In this document: one piece after another, positions 53,106 through 63,319 of the stretch
Numbering within the stretch: position 1 is the stretch's first letter
Layout of the letters: every line of letters starts with the position of its first letter
Origin: Sphaerochaeta sp. Phil3
GTDB lineage: Bacteria > Spirochaetota > Spirochaetia > Sphaerochaetales > Sphaerochaetaceae
Assembly: GCA_001940825.1 (NCBI GenBank)
Contig: MSGT01000036.1
Location: 57,008 to 121,007, forward strand
Direction: 5' to 3'
Length of the DNA stretch: 64,000 nucleotides
Translations under genes and position numbers: made by a program
The notes under the pieces: model-generated
What the model saw: only the letters and a program-made list of their open reading frames with translations
The model's database searches: none
What the model was told of the DNA's origin: nothing

Positions 53106-53175
53106 ATTATCTTCTCCTTTGTAAGATTTTATTTTCAACGGTCATAGCATGGTACTATGAAGACTAGAACCGTTG

Positions 53176-53712
53176 TTACTCTGCTTTGGCCTCTTCTGCA
53201 GGGGCTTTGCCTTCCAACTTCTCCTGGTAGGCGAGGAGTGTTGCAGCGACCTTCTGGACAGGAGCCATCATCGTAGCCATGAGGTGGCTGATGAGGTCGA
53301 GTCTGCCTGGGAGCTTGGAGAATGCATCCACTTCAGCTGCATCGAAAGCTCTTCCATCAAGGAATCCACCGCGAACCTTAAGCTTGTTGTCGGTTCCCTT
53401 CTGTGCATCGACGACGATCTTTGCGATTGCGCTCTGCTCATCACCCTTGGCAAGGACGATTGCAGTTGGTCCAACCAACTTGTCATCTACACCCTCGTGT
53501 CCAAGCTCCTTCATTGCAATCTTTGCATAGCGGTTCTTGACGACACGGCACACAGCATCCTTGGCCCTGAGCTGCTTTCTGAGATCAGAGATCTGAGCAA
53601 CCGTAAGACCACGATAGTCTGCGAAGATGAATCCGGAGTACTGACCAAACTCTTCCTTAAGCTGCTTTACAGCGGCTTCTTTAGTCTCGTTTACCTTTAC
53701 GTGATATTCCAT
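53176..53712 (-). CDS. rplJ: 50S ribosomal protein L10
   Basis: [37 protein letters not shown]. Confidence 0.96.
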   Translation of the reverse strand: MEYHVKVNETKEAAVKQLKEEFGQYSGFIFADYRGLTVAQISDLRKQLRAKDAVCRVVKNRYAKIAMKELGHEGVDDKLVGPTAIVLAKGDEQSAIAKIVVDAQKGTDNKLKVRGGFLDGRAFDAAEVDAFSKLPGRLDLISHLMATMMAPVQKVAATLLAYQEKLEGKAPAEEAKAE

Positions 53713-53727
53713 ACTTCACCTCGCCTA

Positions 53728-54408
53728 TTACAGAACTTCCTTGGCATCAATGGAGACGCCAGGACCCATGGTGGAAGCAAGAGCTGTGCTGACGATGAAA
53801 TCACCCTTTGCATCAGCTGGCTTTCTTCTGAAGATCTCCTTGATTGCGACATCTGCGTTCTCAGCAATCTTGTCAGCATCCATGGAAACCTTTCCAATCG
53901 CCATGTGGACGACACCGGTCTTGTCGGAGCGGAACTCGGTTCTTCCCTTGCGGAGCTCTGCAAGAGCACCCTTGATATCCATGGTGACGGTCTGTGTCTT
54001 TGGGTTAGGCATGAGACCTCTTCTACCAAGGATAGGACCAAGACGTCCAACATCCTTCATCATGTCTGGAGTTGCGACTGCTACATCGAAATCCATCCAA
54101 CCGCCACGGATCTTCTCAATGAGGTCTGCATCGCCAACGTATGTTGCGCCTGCATCCAAAGCTTCCTGAGCCTTGTCACCCTTTGCGAAGACGAGGACCT
54201 TCTTCTCAGCTGAGAACTGGTTTGGAAGGACGACGGTGTCTCTGACGCTCTGGCTCTTCTTGAGCATAAGCTTGATGTGGAGCTCTACAGTCTCGTCGAA
54301 CTTTGCAAATGAAAGCTCCTTTACGAGTGCTGCAGCTTCAGCAAGGCCATAGACCTTTGATCTGTCATACTTCTTGACAGCTTCCTGATACTTCTTGCCG
54401 TGCTTCAT
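53728..54408 (-). CDS. rplA: 50S ribosomal protein L1
   Basis: [22 protein letters not shown]...[13 protein letters not shown]. Confidence 0.97.
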   Translation of the reverse strand: MKHGKKYQEAVKKYDRSKVYGLAEAAALVKELSFAKFDETVELHIKLMLKKSQSVRDTVVLPNQFSAEKKVLVFAKGDKAQEALDAGATYVGDADLIEKIRGGWMDFDVAVATPDMMKDVGRLGPILGRRGLMPNPKTQTVTMDIKGALAELRKGRTEFRSDKTGVVHMAIGKVSMDADKIAENADVAIKEIFRRKPADAKGDFIVSTALASTMGPGVSIDAKEVL

Positions 54409-54836
54409 TTTTCCACCTCCACGCCCATGCTTCTCGCCGTTCCAGCGATAATGCGCTTTGCAGCCTCGATGTCGTTGGCATTGAGGTCAGGCATCTTGGT
54501 CTTTGCAATCTCCTCAAGCTGGACCTGAGAGAGGGTTCCGACCTTCTGCTTGTTAGGAACACCGCTGGCCTTCTGAAGTCCAAGAGCCTTCTTGATGAGG
54601 ACTGCTGCTGGAGGGGTCTTCAGAATGAAAGAGAATGTTCTGTCTGCGTAAACCGTGATTACGACTGGAACTGTCAAGCCTGGTTCAAACTGTCTTGTCT
54701 TCTCGTTGAACTGCTGGACAAACTGTGGTGCGCTTACCCCGTGAGGACCAAGAGCCGGACCGATTGGAGGAGCCGGTGTGGCCTTCTGGGCTGGACACTG
54801 CAACTTGATTATTGCAGTAACCTTTTTCTTTGCCAT
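54405..54836 (-). CDS. rplK: 50S ribosomal protein L11
   Basis: [37 protein letters not shown]. Confidence 0.98.
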   Translation of the reverse strand: MAKKKVTAIIKLQCPAQKATPAPPIGPALGPHGVSAPQFVQQFNEKTRQFEPGLTVPVVITVYADRTFSFILKTPPAAVLIKKALGLQKASGVPNKQKVGTLSQVQLEEIAKTKMPDLNANDIEAAKRIIAGTARSMGVEVEK

Positions 54837-55113
54837 ATTTTTCTCCTTACGTGCGAGGCCTCGCCTGAGTTGGCGGAAAAGTTCAGACCTCCACGCTGGT
54901 ATTAACGCCTGTCATACGATCAGGCTCCCACCTTTTCGAATCTTCCAAAGGTCTCCAAGCCGCCACGAACGAACCCGCCCATGACACCAAAAGACCATCG
55001 AATCCTCGAAGAGGAGTAATTCAATGCAAATCGAGAGGGAACCTCAGTTCCCCTCCTTGAACGTATGTCATTTGAACCGTCTACGCAACGTCCGGTACGC
55101 AGACGAAGCCCAA

Positions 55114-55674
55114 TCAGACCTTCTCGACCTGGTTGAACTCTATCTCGACAGGGGTAGGTCTTCCAAAGATCTCCACGGAAACCCTTATGCGGCCCTTCTC
55201 GGTGTTGATCTCCTCGATGACACCGGTAAAGCCGGAGAACGGTCCGTCGATGACCTTGACGGTCTCCCCTTCGTTGAAACTCTGCTTGGGTCTGAATGCC
55301 TTTTCAGCCTTTATCTCACCGGTCTTCTGAAGGATGTTGTTCATCTCATCCTTCGTAAGTGGGATCGGCTTCGAGGACCTGGTGGCGGCGAGGAACCCGG
55401 TCACGCCCTGGATGCGCTTGATCTGAGAGCAATAGCGCTTCCATGAATCGTCTTCAGGCATATCGAGCTCAACGAGAATGTAACCAGGAAGGACCTTGTG
55501 CTTCACTTCCTTTCTGACACCGTCCTTGTTCTCCACAAGGGTCTCGAATGGAACCTTAACATCAAGGCAGACCGATGCGAAGTCGCTGTCGGTCTCCATC
55601 ATTCTGCGGATGAGTTTCTCAATCTTCTGCTCGTAACCCGAGTAGGTGTGTACGATATACCAGCCTCTTGCCAT
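55114..55674 (-). CDS. nusG: Transcription termination/antitermination protein NusG
   Basis: WYIVHTYSGYEQKIEKLI...PGYILVELDMPEDDSW; KOW region. Confidence 0.97.
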   Translation of the reverse strand: MARGWYIVHTYSGYEQKIEKLIRRMMETDSDFASVCLDVKVPFETLVENKDGVRKEVKHKVLPGYILVELDMPEDDSWKRYCSQIKRIQGVTGFLAATRSSKPIPLTKDEMNNILQKTGEIKAEKAFRPKQSFNEGETVKVIDGPFSGFTGVIEEINTEKGRIRVSVEIFGRPTPVEIEFNQVEKV

Positions 55675-55685
55675 CTAAACCTTCC

Positions 55686-55865
55686 TTAGAAAATCAAGGA
55701 CATTGCCTTGAGAAGAAGGAAATCTGTGAGACCAAGAAGGACTGCAAAGACGATGGTCGTAATGATGACGATCTTCGTCGATGAAAGAATCATGGTCTTG
55801 TTTGGCCATGCGACCTTCTTCATCTCTAGACGACATTCTTTAAAGTATTTGAAAAGTTTCTTCAT
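55686..55865 (-). CDS. secE: Preprotein translocase SecE
   Basis: Manual read MKKLFKYFKECRLEMKKVAWPNKTMILSSTKIVIITTIVFAVLLGLTDFLLLKAMSLIF; absent from ORF track. Confidence 0.93.
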   Translation of the reverse strand: MKKLFKYFKECRLEMKKVAWPNKTMILSSTKIVIITTIVFAVLLGLTDFLLLKAMSLIF

Positions 55866-55890
55866 CTAATACTCCCAAACAGAGGTTCTA

Positions 55891-55964
55891 CAGGCCAGGA
55901 GGGATTCGAACCCCCAACACCCGGTTTTGGAGACCAGTGCTCTAACCGTTGGAGCTACTGGCCT
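55891..55964 (-). tRNA. tRNA-Trp (CCA)
   Basis: AGGCCAGTAGCTCCAACGGTTAGAGCACTGGTCTCCAAAACCGGGTGTTGGGGGTTCGAATCCCTCCTGGCCT folds as cloverleaf; anticodon CCA. Confidence 0.96.
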
Positions 55965-55991
55965 ATATTCCTCTATTTCAAAACCCCAAGC

Positions 55992-56168
55992 TTACTTTAC
56001 CTTTGTTTCACGGTGCAGAGTATGCTTGCGATCGAACGGACAATACTTCATAAGCTCAAGCTTGTTCGGATTGTTACGGCGGTTCTTTTCTGTTGTATAG
56101 TTCTTCCTCTTGCACTCGGAGCACTGGAGAGCGATCTTTTCAACAGGACTTTTCTTTTTGTCTGCCAT
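55992..56168 (-). CDS. rpmG: 50S ribosomal protein L33
   Basis: Manual read [58 protein letters not shown]. Confidence 0.95.
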   Translation of the reverse strand: MADKKKSPVEKIALQCSECKRKNYTTEKNRRNNPNKLELMKYCPFDRKHTLHRETKVK

Positions 56169-56234
56169 ATCTATAACTCCTTAGGGCAAATGCCCTTCTC
56201 TTTTTCCATACATGCATTCGCCATATATAAATAA

Positions 56235-56307
56235 AGCCCTCGAGCGGATTTGAACCGCTGACCCCAACCTTACCATGGTTGTGCTCTACCGACTGAGCTA
56301 CAAGGGC
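56235..56307 (-). tRNA. tRNA-Thr (GGT)
   Basis: GCCCTTGTAGCTCAGTCGGTAGAGCACAACCATGGTAAGGTTGGGGTCAGCGGTTCAAATCCGCTCGAGGGC; anticodon GGT. Confidence 0.96.
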
Positions 56308-56507
56308 ATAATAACAGCACGGAAACATGCAAAATGTAAGGTAGCAAAAACGCAACTACTTTGTCAATAACTTATTAACCAATGTATCAACATTGCACAC
56401 AGGGCCATTGCCCACACGGTCTTTGCACTCCCCTGACATAGACCGATATCCCTGAGTCTAACCTCACGAGCACCACTCCCTAGCGCGTATGCGCGCACAT
56501 CTTTCAA

Positions 56508-56536
56508 TTGATATGCACCTTTTTTTGTGATACAAT
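56508..56536 (+). promoter_or_regulatory. glgP promoter TTGATA-17-TACAAT
   Basis: -35 at 56508-56513, -10 at 56531-56536. Confidence 0.65.
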
Positions 56537-56631
56537 AACGTTGGTTTTGTCTAATTCCTTTCAAACAAAAGGATAAATCAAGCTGCGGTTTTAAAGAAAA
56601 ACCAAAAGGCAAAGCCAAAGGCGGCTCAAAG

Positions 56632-59157
56632 ATGGCTAAAACGAAAGAGAATACAAGGATATCCCACAGCAGCTCCGCCATAGAGCGGGACTTTGCTGAG
56701 CACCTCAAATACACACAGGATGCGGATGTCTTCCATACAACCATGGAAGGAAGATACGAGGCGTTGGCCCTCACCATAAGGGACAGGATAATCCACCAAT
56801 GGGACATTTCAAGGAAGGAACAGGCCAAGGCAAAGGCAAAAAGGGTCTACTACCTCTCCCTTGAATTCCTCATGGGACGAGCCATGACCAACAACATAAC
56901 CAACATGGGACTTGAGAACGAAGTGACCAAAGCCCTCAAGGACCTTGGCTATACATACGAAGAGCTTGCAGACGTAGAACCGGATGCCGGGCTTGGAAAC
57001 GGGGGTCTTGGCAGACTTGCAGCATGCTTTCTGGACTCCCTTGCAACCCTTGAAATCCCTTCTTTTGGATATGGGATAAGGTACAACTACGGAATATTCC
57101 GCCAGCAAATAAGAAACGGCTACCAGATGGAGCAGCCGGACAACTGGCTTCGCTACGGCAATCCATGGGAGATTCCAAGGACGGACCTGTGCTACACGGT
57201 CAACTTTGGCGGCCGTGTGGACGTCATACGGGAAAACGGCAAGGACTACTACAAATGGGTTGACACAGACAAAGTCCTTGGCATGGCATACGACATGCCA
57301 ATCATCGGTTTTGGGGGAAAGACGGTAAACACCCTAAGGCTGTGGAGTGCGAAGGCCGTGGAGGATTTCAGTTTCGAGCAGTTCAACGAAGGCGACTATA
57401 CGGAGGCCGTGAGAAGCAAGATCCAGGCAGAGAACATAAGCCAGGTCCTCTACCCCAACGACACACAGTACATGGGAAAGGTCCTAAGGCTCAAGCAGCA
57501 GTATTTCTTCGTGGCGTGCTCGCTTGCGGACATCGTAAGACGCTTCAAGAGGGAGAACGAGGACTGGGAGAGGTTCCCGGACTACGCTGCGGTGCAGCTC
57601 AACGACACACACCCCTCCATTGCCATTGCAGAGCTCATGAGAATCCTCATAGACCAGGAGAACCTTGAATGGGACGAGGCATGGGACATCACCAAGCGCA
57701 GCATGGGCTATACGAACCACACGCTCATGCCCGAGGCGTTGGAGAAGTGGCCGGTTCCAATGATGGAGAACCTGCTTCCACGCCACATGCAGATAATCTT
57801 TGAAATCAACCGCCGATTCCTGCAGTACGCAGGCACGTTCTTCCCAATGGATACGGACATCCAAAGAAAGGCAATCGAAAAGGTCAGCCTCATAGAGGAG
57901 TCCAACCCAAAGAACGTGAGGATGGCAAACCTTGCAATCGTGGGCTCTCATGCAGTCAATGGAGTGGCCCAACTCCATACGCAGCTTCTCAAGAACGTCA
58001 TGTTCCCGGAGTTCAACACAATCTATCCTGAGAAGTTCCAGAACAAGACGAATGGAATAACACCCCGCCGATGGCTGCTTTCATCCAATCCAAGGCTCGC
58101 GAACCTCATAACAGACGCCATAGGAGCAGACTGGATAACGGATGCAGACAAGCTCAAGGGCCTCCTCCCCTATGTCAATGACAGCGCCTTTGCGGAGAAG
58201 TTCGCAAAGATAAAGGAGCAGAACAAGAAGGATGCGGCCAAGTTCCTCATGAAGGACTGCGGAATAAAGGTGAACCCAAATACTGTCTTTGACGTTCAGG
58301 TGAAAAGAATCCACGAATACAAGAGACAGCTTCTCAACGCATTCAACATAGTGCTTCTCTACCAAAGGCTCAAGAACGATAGGGAATTCGCCCAAAGCTT
58401 CGAGCCCACGACGTTCCTCTTTGGAGGAAAGAGCGCTCCTGGCTACGTGAACGCAAAGCTTTCCATAAAGTTCATCAACAACCTGGCCTCCATGGTCAAC
58501 ATGGACAAATCCACCAACAAACTGCTGCAGGTCCACTTCATGCCAAACTACAGGGTCACAATGGCAGAGAGCATAATCCCTGCCACAAACCTGAGCGAGC
58601 AGATATCCACCGCAGGCCTTGAGGCATCGGGAACCGGAAACATGAAGTTCATGCTCAACGGAGCCCTCACCATAGGAACGCTCGATGGCGCCAACGTGGA
58701 GATTGCACAGGAGGTTGGAGACGACAACATCTTCATCTTTGGCCACACGGAGGACCAACTTGCCAAGATGAGGTCCACCTACGACCCATACGACTTCATC
58801 CTCATGGACGACGAAATCAACAGCGCCGTCAACCTCATCCGCTCCAACTACTTCAACGCCTCTGAGCCCGATGTCTTTGACCACCTTTTCCATGACATAT
58901 TCGACTGCAAAGACCGCTACTTCATCTTTGCGGACCTTAGGATGTATGCAAACAGACATCAGGAAGCCCTTGACCTGTACAGGGACGATTTCAAGTCGTT
59001 CAACAGGAAGGCCATCATAAACGTAGCATCCAGTGGAAAGTTCTCATCGGACAGAACCATACGCGAGTATGCAGAGCAGATCTGGAACGCAGGAAGCTGC
59101 CCGGTTCCTCTCAATACTGACGTTGACACATCCCTTGAGGATGCACGCAAGCACTGA
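56632..59157 (+). CDS. glgP: Glycogen/starch phosphorylase
   Basis: LPDYAAVQLNDTHPSIAIAELMR; EASGTGNMKFMLNGALTIGTLDGANVEI PLP-site motif. Confidence 0.98.
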   Translation: MAKTKENTRISHSSSAIERDFAEHLKYTQDADVFHTTMEGRYEALALTIRDRIIHQWDISRKEQAKAKAKRVYYLSLEFLMGRAMTNNITNMGLENEVTKALKDLGYTYEELADVEPDAGLGNGGLGRLAACFLDSLATLEIPSFGYGIRYNYGIFRQQIRNGYQMEQPDNWLRYGNPWEIPRTDLCYTVNFGGRVDVIRENGKDYYKWVDTDKVLGMAYDMPIIGFGGKTVNTLRLWSAKAVEDFSFEQFNEGDYTEAVRSKIQAENISQVLYPNDTQYMGKVLRLKQQYFFVACSLADIVRRFKRENEDWERFPDYAAVQLNDTHPSIAIAELMRILIDQENLEWDEAWDITKRSMGYTNHTLMPEALEKWPVPMMENLLPRHMQIIFEINRRFLQYAGTFFPMDTDIQRKAIEKVSLIEESNPKNVRMANLAIVGSHAVNGVAQLHTQLLKNVMFPEFNTIYPEKFQNKTNGITPRRWLLSSNPRLANLITDAIGADWITDADKLKGLLPYVNDSAFAEKFAKIKEQNKKDAAKFLMKDCGIKVNPNTVFDVQVKRIHEYKRQLLNAFNIVLLYQRLKNDREFAQSFEPTTFLFGGKSAPGYVNAKLSIKFINNLASMVNMDKSTNKLLQVHFMPNYRVTMAESIIPATNLSEQISTAGLEASGTGNMKFMLNGALTIGTLDGANVEIAQEVGDDNIFIFGHTEDQLAKMRSTYDPYDFILMDDEINSAVNLIRSNYFNASEPDVFDHLFHDIFDCKDRYFIFADLRMYANRHQEALDLYRDDFKSFNRKAIINVASSGKFSSDRTIREYAEQIWNAGSCPVPLNTDVDTSLEDARKH

Positions 59158-59177
59158 TCTTCAAGGGGCCTGAGATT

Positions 59178-59822
59178 ATGACGATAGTTATGCTTGCAGC
59201 AGGGACCTCCTCCCGTATGGGGGAGCGGAACAAGATGCTCCTTCCTTACAAAGGAACGCCAATGGTGGCCCATTGCTGCATGCAGGCATTGTTTTTCCTA
59301 GAGAGCCACGGCTTTCAGAACACCCTTTTGGTCGCAACCGGCTACATGAAGGACGAAGTCGAGAAGGCTTTGGAGCCCTGCATGGACTATGCGAGAAATT
59401 CCAAAGCAGGCGTCAGGCTTACCCTCGTGCATAATGCAGACTACTTGGAAGGCCAGTATTCAACTACGGTATGCGCCGTCAAGGACGTACCTGAGGGAGA
59501 TGCGTTCTTCATATCCCTTGCGGACATGCCGTTGGTCTCCCCTTCCAACTACAAGGCATTGATCCCCCTATTGAAGGACCATGATGCCGTAAGGCCGTTC
59601 ATAGCCACTGGGACGAACAACGGAGCTGGCAGCAAACAAAAGGTCCCAGGCCACCCCGTACTTCTCTCCCCAAAAATGAAAAAGGCGATTGAAGAGAACC
59701 CAAACATAGGCTCTGTCAATCGCCTTCTAAAGGACTATGATGTCCACGAAGTGCTTTTCAAAGACACTTCATGGACGTTTGATGTAGACAATCCCCAAAC
59801 TTACGAAACCCTCTCAATGTGA
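59178..59822 (+). CDS. MobA-like NTP transferase (MocA/CTP:Mo cytidylyltransferase-like)
   Basis: MLAAGTSSRMGERNKMLLPYKGTPMV... SLADMPLVSP. Confidence 0.88.
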   Translation: MTIVMLAAGTSSRMGERNKMLLPYKGTPMVAHCCMQALFFLESHGFQNTLLVATGYMKDEVEKALEPCMDYARNSKAGVRLTLVHNADYLEGQYSTTVCAVKDVPEGDAFFISLADMPLVSPSNYKALIPLLKDHDAVRPFIATGTNNGAGSKQKVPGHPVLLSPKMKKAIEENPNIGSVNRLLKDYDVHEVLFKDTSWTFDVDNPQTYETLSM

Positions 59823-62380
59823 AGCTCTCCGTTTGGCGCGGTGAGCTCAATGGAGTCTCCGTCCGAGAACCTGCCATGAAGCATATCCACGGCAAGAGGG
59901 TTCTCAACCAAGGTCTGTATTGCCCTCTTGATAGGACGAGCACCATAGTCAGGATCGAATCCGGCGTTGGACACGAGGTCAACGACCGAGTCGTCCCACT
60001 TGAGGTGAAGGTTTCTGTTCTCAAGACGATCTGCAAGCCTCTTGAGCTGCAAGGACACAATACCCTTGATCTGCTCCTTCCCAAGCTGGTTGAACACGAT
60101 TATCTCATCTATTCTGTTGATGAACTCAGGCTTGAACGACTGACGAATCACCTCAAGCACAGCGGCACGTCCGGCTTCTACAGTTGGAGATTCCATGAGC
60201 TGCTTGCTTCCAAGGTTGCTGGTCATGATTATGATGGTGTTCGTGAAGTCCACCAACCTACCCTGACCATCAGTCAAACGACCATCGTCCAGAATCTGAA
60301 GCAGGATGTTGAAGACATCAGGATGGGCCTTCTCTATCTCATCGAAGAGCACAACCGAGTACGGCCTTCTTCTCACGACCTCTGTCAACTGACCGCCTTC
60401 GTCGTATCCAACGTATCCTGGAGGAGCTCCAATGAGTCTGGATACACTGAACTTCTCCATGTACTCGGACATATCGATTCTTGTCAGAGCCTTCTCATCG
60501 TCGAACAGGAAGGAGGCAAGGACCTTTGCAAGCTCCGTCTTACCAACACCTGTAGGACCTGCAAAGAGGAACGAACCCAAAGGCCTGTGCTCATCGCCAA
60601 TGCCGGTCTTGTTCCTTCTAATGGCGTTGGACACGGCGCTTATGGCCTCGTCCTGACCTATGACCTTCTCGGAAAGGATCTTCTCAAGGTTGAGGTATTT
60701 CTGCATCTCGGAGCCCTGCATCTTGGCAACTGGGACGCCTGTCCAAGAGGAGACTATCCTTGCAATGTCATCCTCATCGACCTCTTCCTTCAAAAGTTTG
60801 TGGTCGCCCTGGATTTCGCTCAGGTGCTTCTCCATATCGGATATCTCATGCTGCAAGGATGGAATCCTTCCATGCTTTATCTCTGCAGCCTTGGAAAGGT
60901 CTCCGTTCCTCTCGGCTATGGCCTCTTCGTTCTTGAGGTTCTCCACCTGGGATTTCTTGTCCCGGATGCCTTCAATGGCGTTTCTCTCGTTCTCCCATCT
61001 AAGATGCATTGCATCACGGGTGGTCTTGAGGTCTGCAAGCTCTGCGTTTATCTTCTCAAGCCTTGCCTTGGAGGAGTCATCGTCCTCTTTGGAAAGAGCC
61101 TGCTGCTCTATCTTGAGCTGAAGTATCTTACGCTCGATCTTGTCCAACTCCGTAGGCTGGCTCTCTATCTCCATCTTGAGCTGGCTGGCAGCCTCGTCTA
61201 TGAGGTCTATTGCCTTGTCAGGAAGGAAACGGTTCGTTATGTACCTGTTTGAAAGCACCGCAGCGGCGACCAAGGCATCGTCCTTGATCCTCACACCATG
61301 GTGGATCTCGTACCTGTCCTTAAGTCCTCTCAGTATGGCAATCGTGTCCTCTACGGATGGCTCGTTTGCATACACAGGCTGGAACCTTCTTTCAAGGGCC
61401 TTGTCCTTTTCAATGTACTTCCTGTACTCGTCAAGGGTAGTGGCGCCAATTGCATGGAGTTCACCTCTTGCAAGAGCCGGCTTTATGAGGTTGGAGGCAT
61501 CTGTAGAACCCTCTGCAGCACCTGCGCCGACTATCGTATGAAGCTCATCTATGAAGAGTATAATCTTGCCTTCGCTGCGAGTAATCTCATTCACAACGGC
61601 CTTGAGACGCTCTTCGAACTCGCCTCTGAACTTTGCACCGGCCACCAAGGCACCTACGTCCAAGGAAAGAAGTCTCTTGTCCTTGAGCGAATCAGGAACG
61701 TCTCCGCTCACAATCCTTTGTGCAAGCCCTTCGACTATTGCGGTCTTACCAACACCAGGTTCACCAATGAGAACAGGGTTGTTCTTCGTCTTCCTGGAAA
61801 GGACCTGCATGACACGGCGGATCTCTTCGTCCCTGCCAATGACAGGGTCCATCTTTCCCTGGCGTGCCAAAGCGGTCATGTCCTTGCAGTATTTCTCAAG
61901 GGACTGGTATTTGCTCTCTGCATCCTCGTCAGTGACACGTTGGTTTCCTCTAATGCTCTGCAGGGCCTCCATTAGGGAGTCCCTCGTTACGCCGTAGCGC
62001 TTGAGAAGTGAGCCTACAGCTCCTTCATCGTCAAGCATTGCAAGGATTACATGCTCTGTGCTTACATACTCGTCCTTGAACTTGTCGGCTTCGCTTTGGG
62101 CGTTGTTCAAGACTTGAAGCAGCCTATTGGACACCGTCTGGTTCACGGCTCCGCCGTATGCCTTTGGAAGTCTATCGACAAGGTTGTGGGCATCTGAAAG
62201 CAGGCTTTGGAAGTTGATTCCAACCTTTGAAAACAAAGGCTCTGCAATGCCGTCCTTCTGCTGGAGCATGGAAAGGAACATGTGCTCGTTTCCAATCTCC
62301 GAGTTGTTGTATCTGTTTGCAAGGTTTTCAGCCCCCTGCAGGGCTTCCTTCATCTTTATGGTGAATTTATCAAAGTTCAT
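59801..62380 (-). CDS. clpB: Chaperone ClpB
   Basis: Two Walker A motifs ([18 protein letters not shown]), Clp_N domain and middle coiled coil. Confidence 0.98.
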   Translation of the reverse strand: MNFDKFTIKMKEALQGAENLANRYNNSEIGNEHMFLSMLQQKDGIAEPLFSKVGINFQSLLSDAHNLVDRLPKAYGGAVNQTVSNRLLQVLNNAQSEADKFKDEYVSTEHVILAMLDDEGAVGSLLKRYGVTRDSLMEALQSIRGNQRVTDEDAESKYQSLEKYCKDMTALARQGKMDPVIGRDEEIRRVMQVLSRKTKNNPVLIGEPGVGKTAIVEGLAQRIVSGDVPDSLKDKRLLSLDVGALVAGAKFRGEFEERLKAVVNEITRSEGKIILFIDELHTIVGAGAAEGSTDASNLIKPALARGELHAIGATTLDEYRKYIEKDKALERRFQPVYANEPSVEDTIAILRGLKDRYEIHHGVRIKDDALVAAAVLSNRYITNRFLPDKAIDLIDEAASQLKMEIESQPTELDKIERKILQLKIEQQALSKEDDDSSKARLEKINAELADLKTTRDAMHLRWENERNAIEGIRDKKSQVENLKNEEAIAERNGDLSKAAEIKHGRIPSLQHEISDMEKHLSEIQGDHKLLKEEVDEDDIARIVSSWTGVPVAKMQGSEMQKYLNLEKILSEKVIGQDEAISAVSNAIRRNKTGIGDEHRPLGSFLFAGPTGVGKTELAKVLASFLFDDEKALTRIDMSEYMEKFSVSRLIGAPPGYVGYDEGGQLTEVVRRRPYSVVLFDEIEKAHPDVFNILLQILDDGRLTDGQGRLVDFTNTIIIMTSNLGSKQLMESPTVEAGRAAVLEVIRQSFKPEFINRIDEIIVFNQLGKEQIKGIVSLQLKRLADRLENRNLHLKWDDSVVDLVSNAGFDPDYGARPIKRAIQTLVENPLAVDMLHGRFSDGDSIELTAPNGELHIERVS

Positions 62381-62505
62381 ATTCTATTCAAAACCTCTGA
62401 ATTGGACCTGCTGGAATGCGGGCCACTTTCATCAGGCGATCCCCTTCGCCTTTCATCGGCACTAAAATACGAAAATAGTTTCAAAACGGCAACTTTGTTT
62501 TTCCA

Positions 62506-62643
62506 CCCACTACCCTCACTACGCCTTCTACGCCAACTACACTTACTAATACGCTTTAGTCCCTCAACAAAGAACAACGATTAAAGCGTGTTAGTAGGCT
62601 TTGTGGGTATAGTGCGAGTAGTAGGCGTAGTGAGTTTACTGGG
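62506..62643. repeat. Long imperfect inverted repeat of CTACGCC-type degenerate units
   Basis: CCCACTACCCTCACTACGCCTTCTACG...ACGCTTTA versus complement of 62581-62643. Confidence 0.7.
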
Positions 62644-62678
62644 TTTTGCAAGCGTAGTGGGCGGCATAGCATGCAACT

Positions 62679-62708
62679 TTGACTGCACACCCTCTTTTGC
62701 GCTATATT
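62679..62708 (+). promoter_or_regulatory. tetR promoter TTGACT-18-TATATT
   Basis: -35 at 62679-62684, -10 at 62703-62708. Confidence 0.7.
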
Positions 62709-62715
62709 ACCAACG

Positions 62716-63306
62716 ATGCCAAAGCATATAGACCACGAACAGAGGAAGAAGGAAATACTCTATGCAGCGCTTGACGTCTTTGCAAAGGAAGGCTACAAAG
62801 ACACGAGCCTTGGTCTTATTGCATCTTCATGTGGTCTTTCACGAACAACTGTGTACCAGTACTTCAAGGACAAGTCCGAGATCTTCTACTTTGCCGTCAA
62901 GAACGCAACCGATGCAATGTTTGCAAAGTATTCAAGCCAGGAATGGGACAAGATAGAGGATCCCGTGGACAGACTTCTTCTTCTACTGAACGATATCCTG
63001 AATACCGCAGATGAGCATGAAAAGGAAATCTCCAACCTGGTTCTGGTACTAAAGGACCTCGACGGAGACCTCAATGAAACCATCAAGCGCCGCACGGCAA
63101 AGCTCTCGCTCTTCCTCTCAAGACTCATAAGGGAAAGCCTCAAGCGCAATCCAAGCGAAAAGGCAAAGAACATCAAACCCCAGCAGGAAGCCCAAAGGAT
63201 AATAGTCCTCATTGAAAGCTACTGCTTCCACATAACGTACATTCCACAGAACAAGGATGTGATACGCTCCCTAATGACAGACCTTGTGGAAGGCTACAGA
63301 GCCTAA
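62716..63306 (+). CDS. TetR/AcrR family transcriptional regulator
   Basis: KKEILYAALDVFAKEGYKDTSLGLIASSCGLSRTTVYQYFKDKSEIFYFAV. Confidence 0.93.
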   Translation: MPKHIDHEQRKKEILYAALDVFAKEGYKDTSLGLIASSCGLSRTTVYQYFKDKSEIFYFAVKNATDAMFAKYSSQEWDKIEDPVDRLLLLLNDILNTADEHEKEISNLVLVLKDLDGDLNETIKRRTAKLSLFLSRLIRESLKRNPSEKAKNIKPQQEAQRIIVLIESYCFHITYIPQNKDVIRSLMTDLVEGYRA

Positions 63307-63319
63307 GCGACAAGCAGAC

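Noticed and set aside
58081-58959. 292-aa minus ORF
   Set aside because: Antisense shadow of glgP.
59819-61252. 477-aa + strand ORF
   Set aside because: Antisense shadow of clpB.
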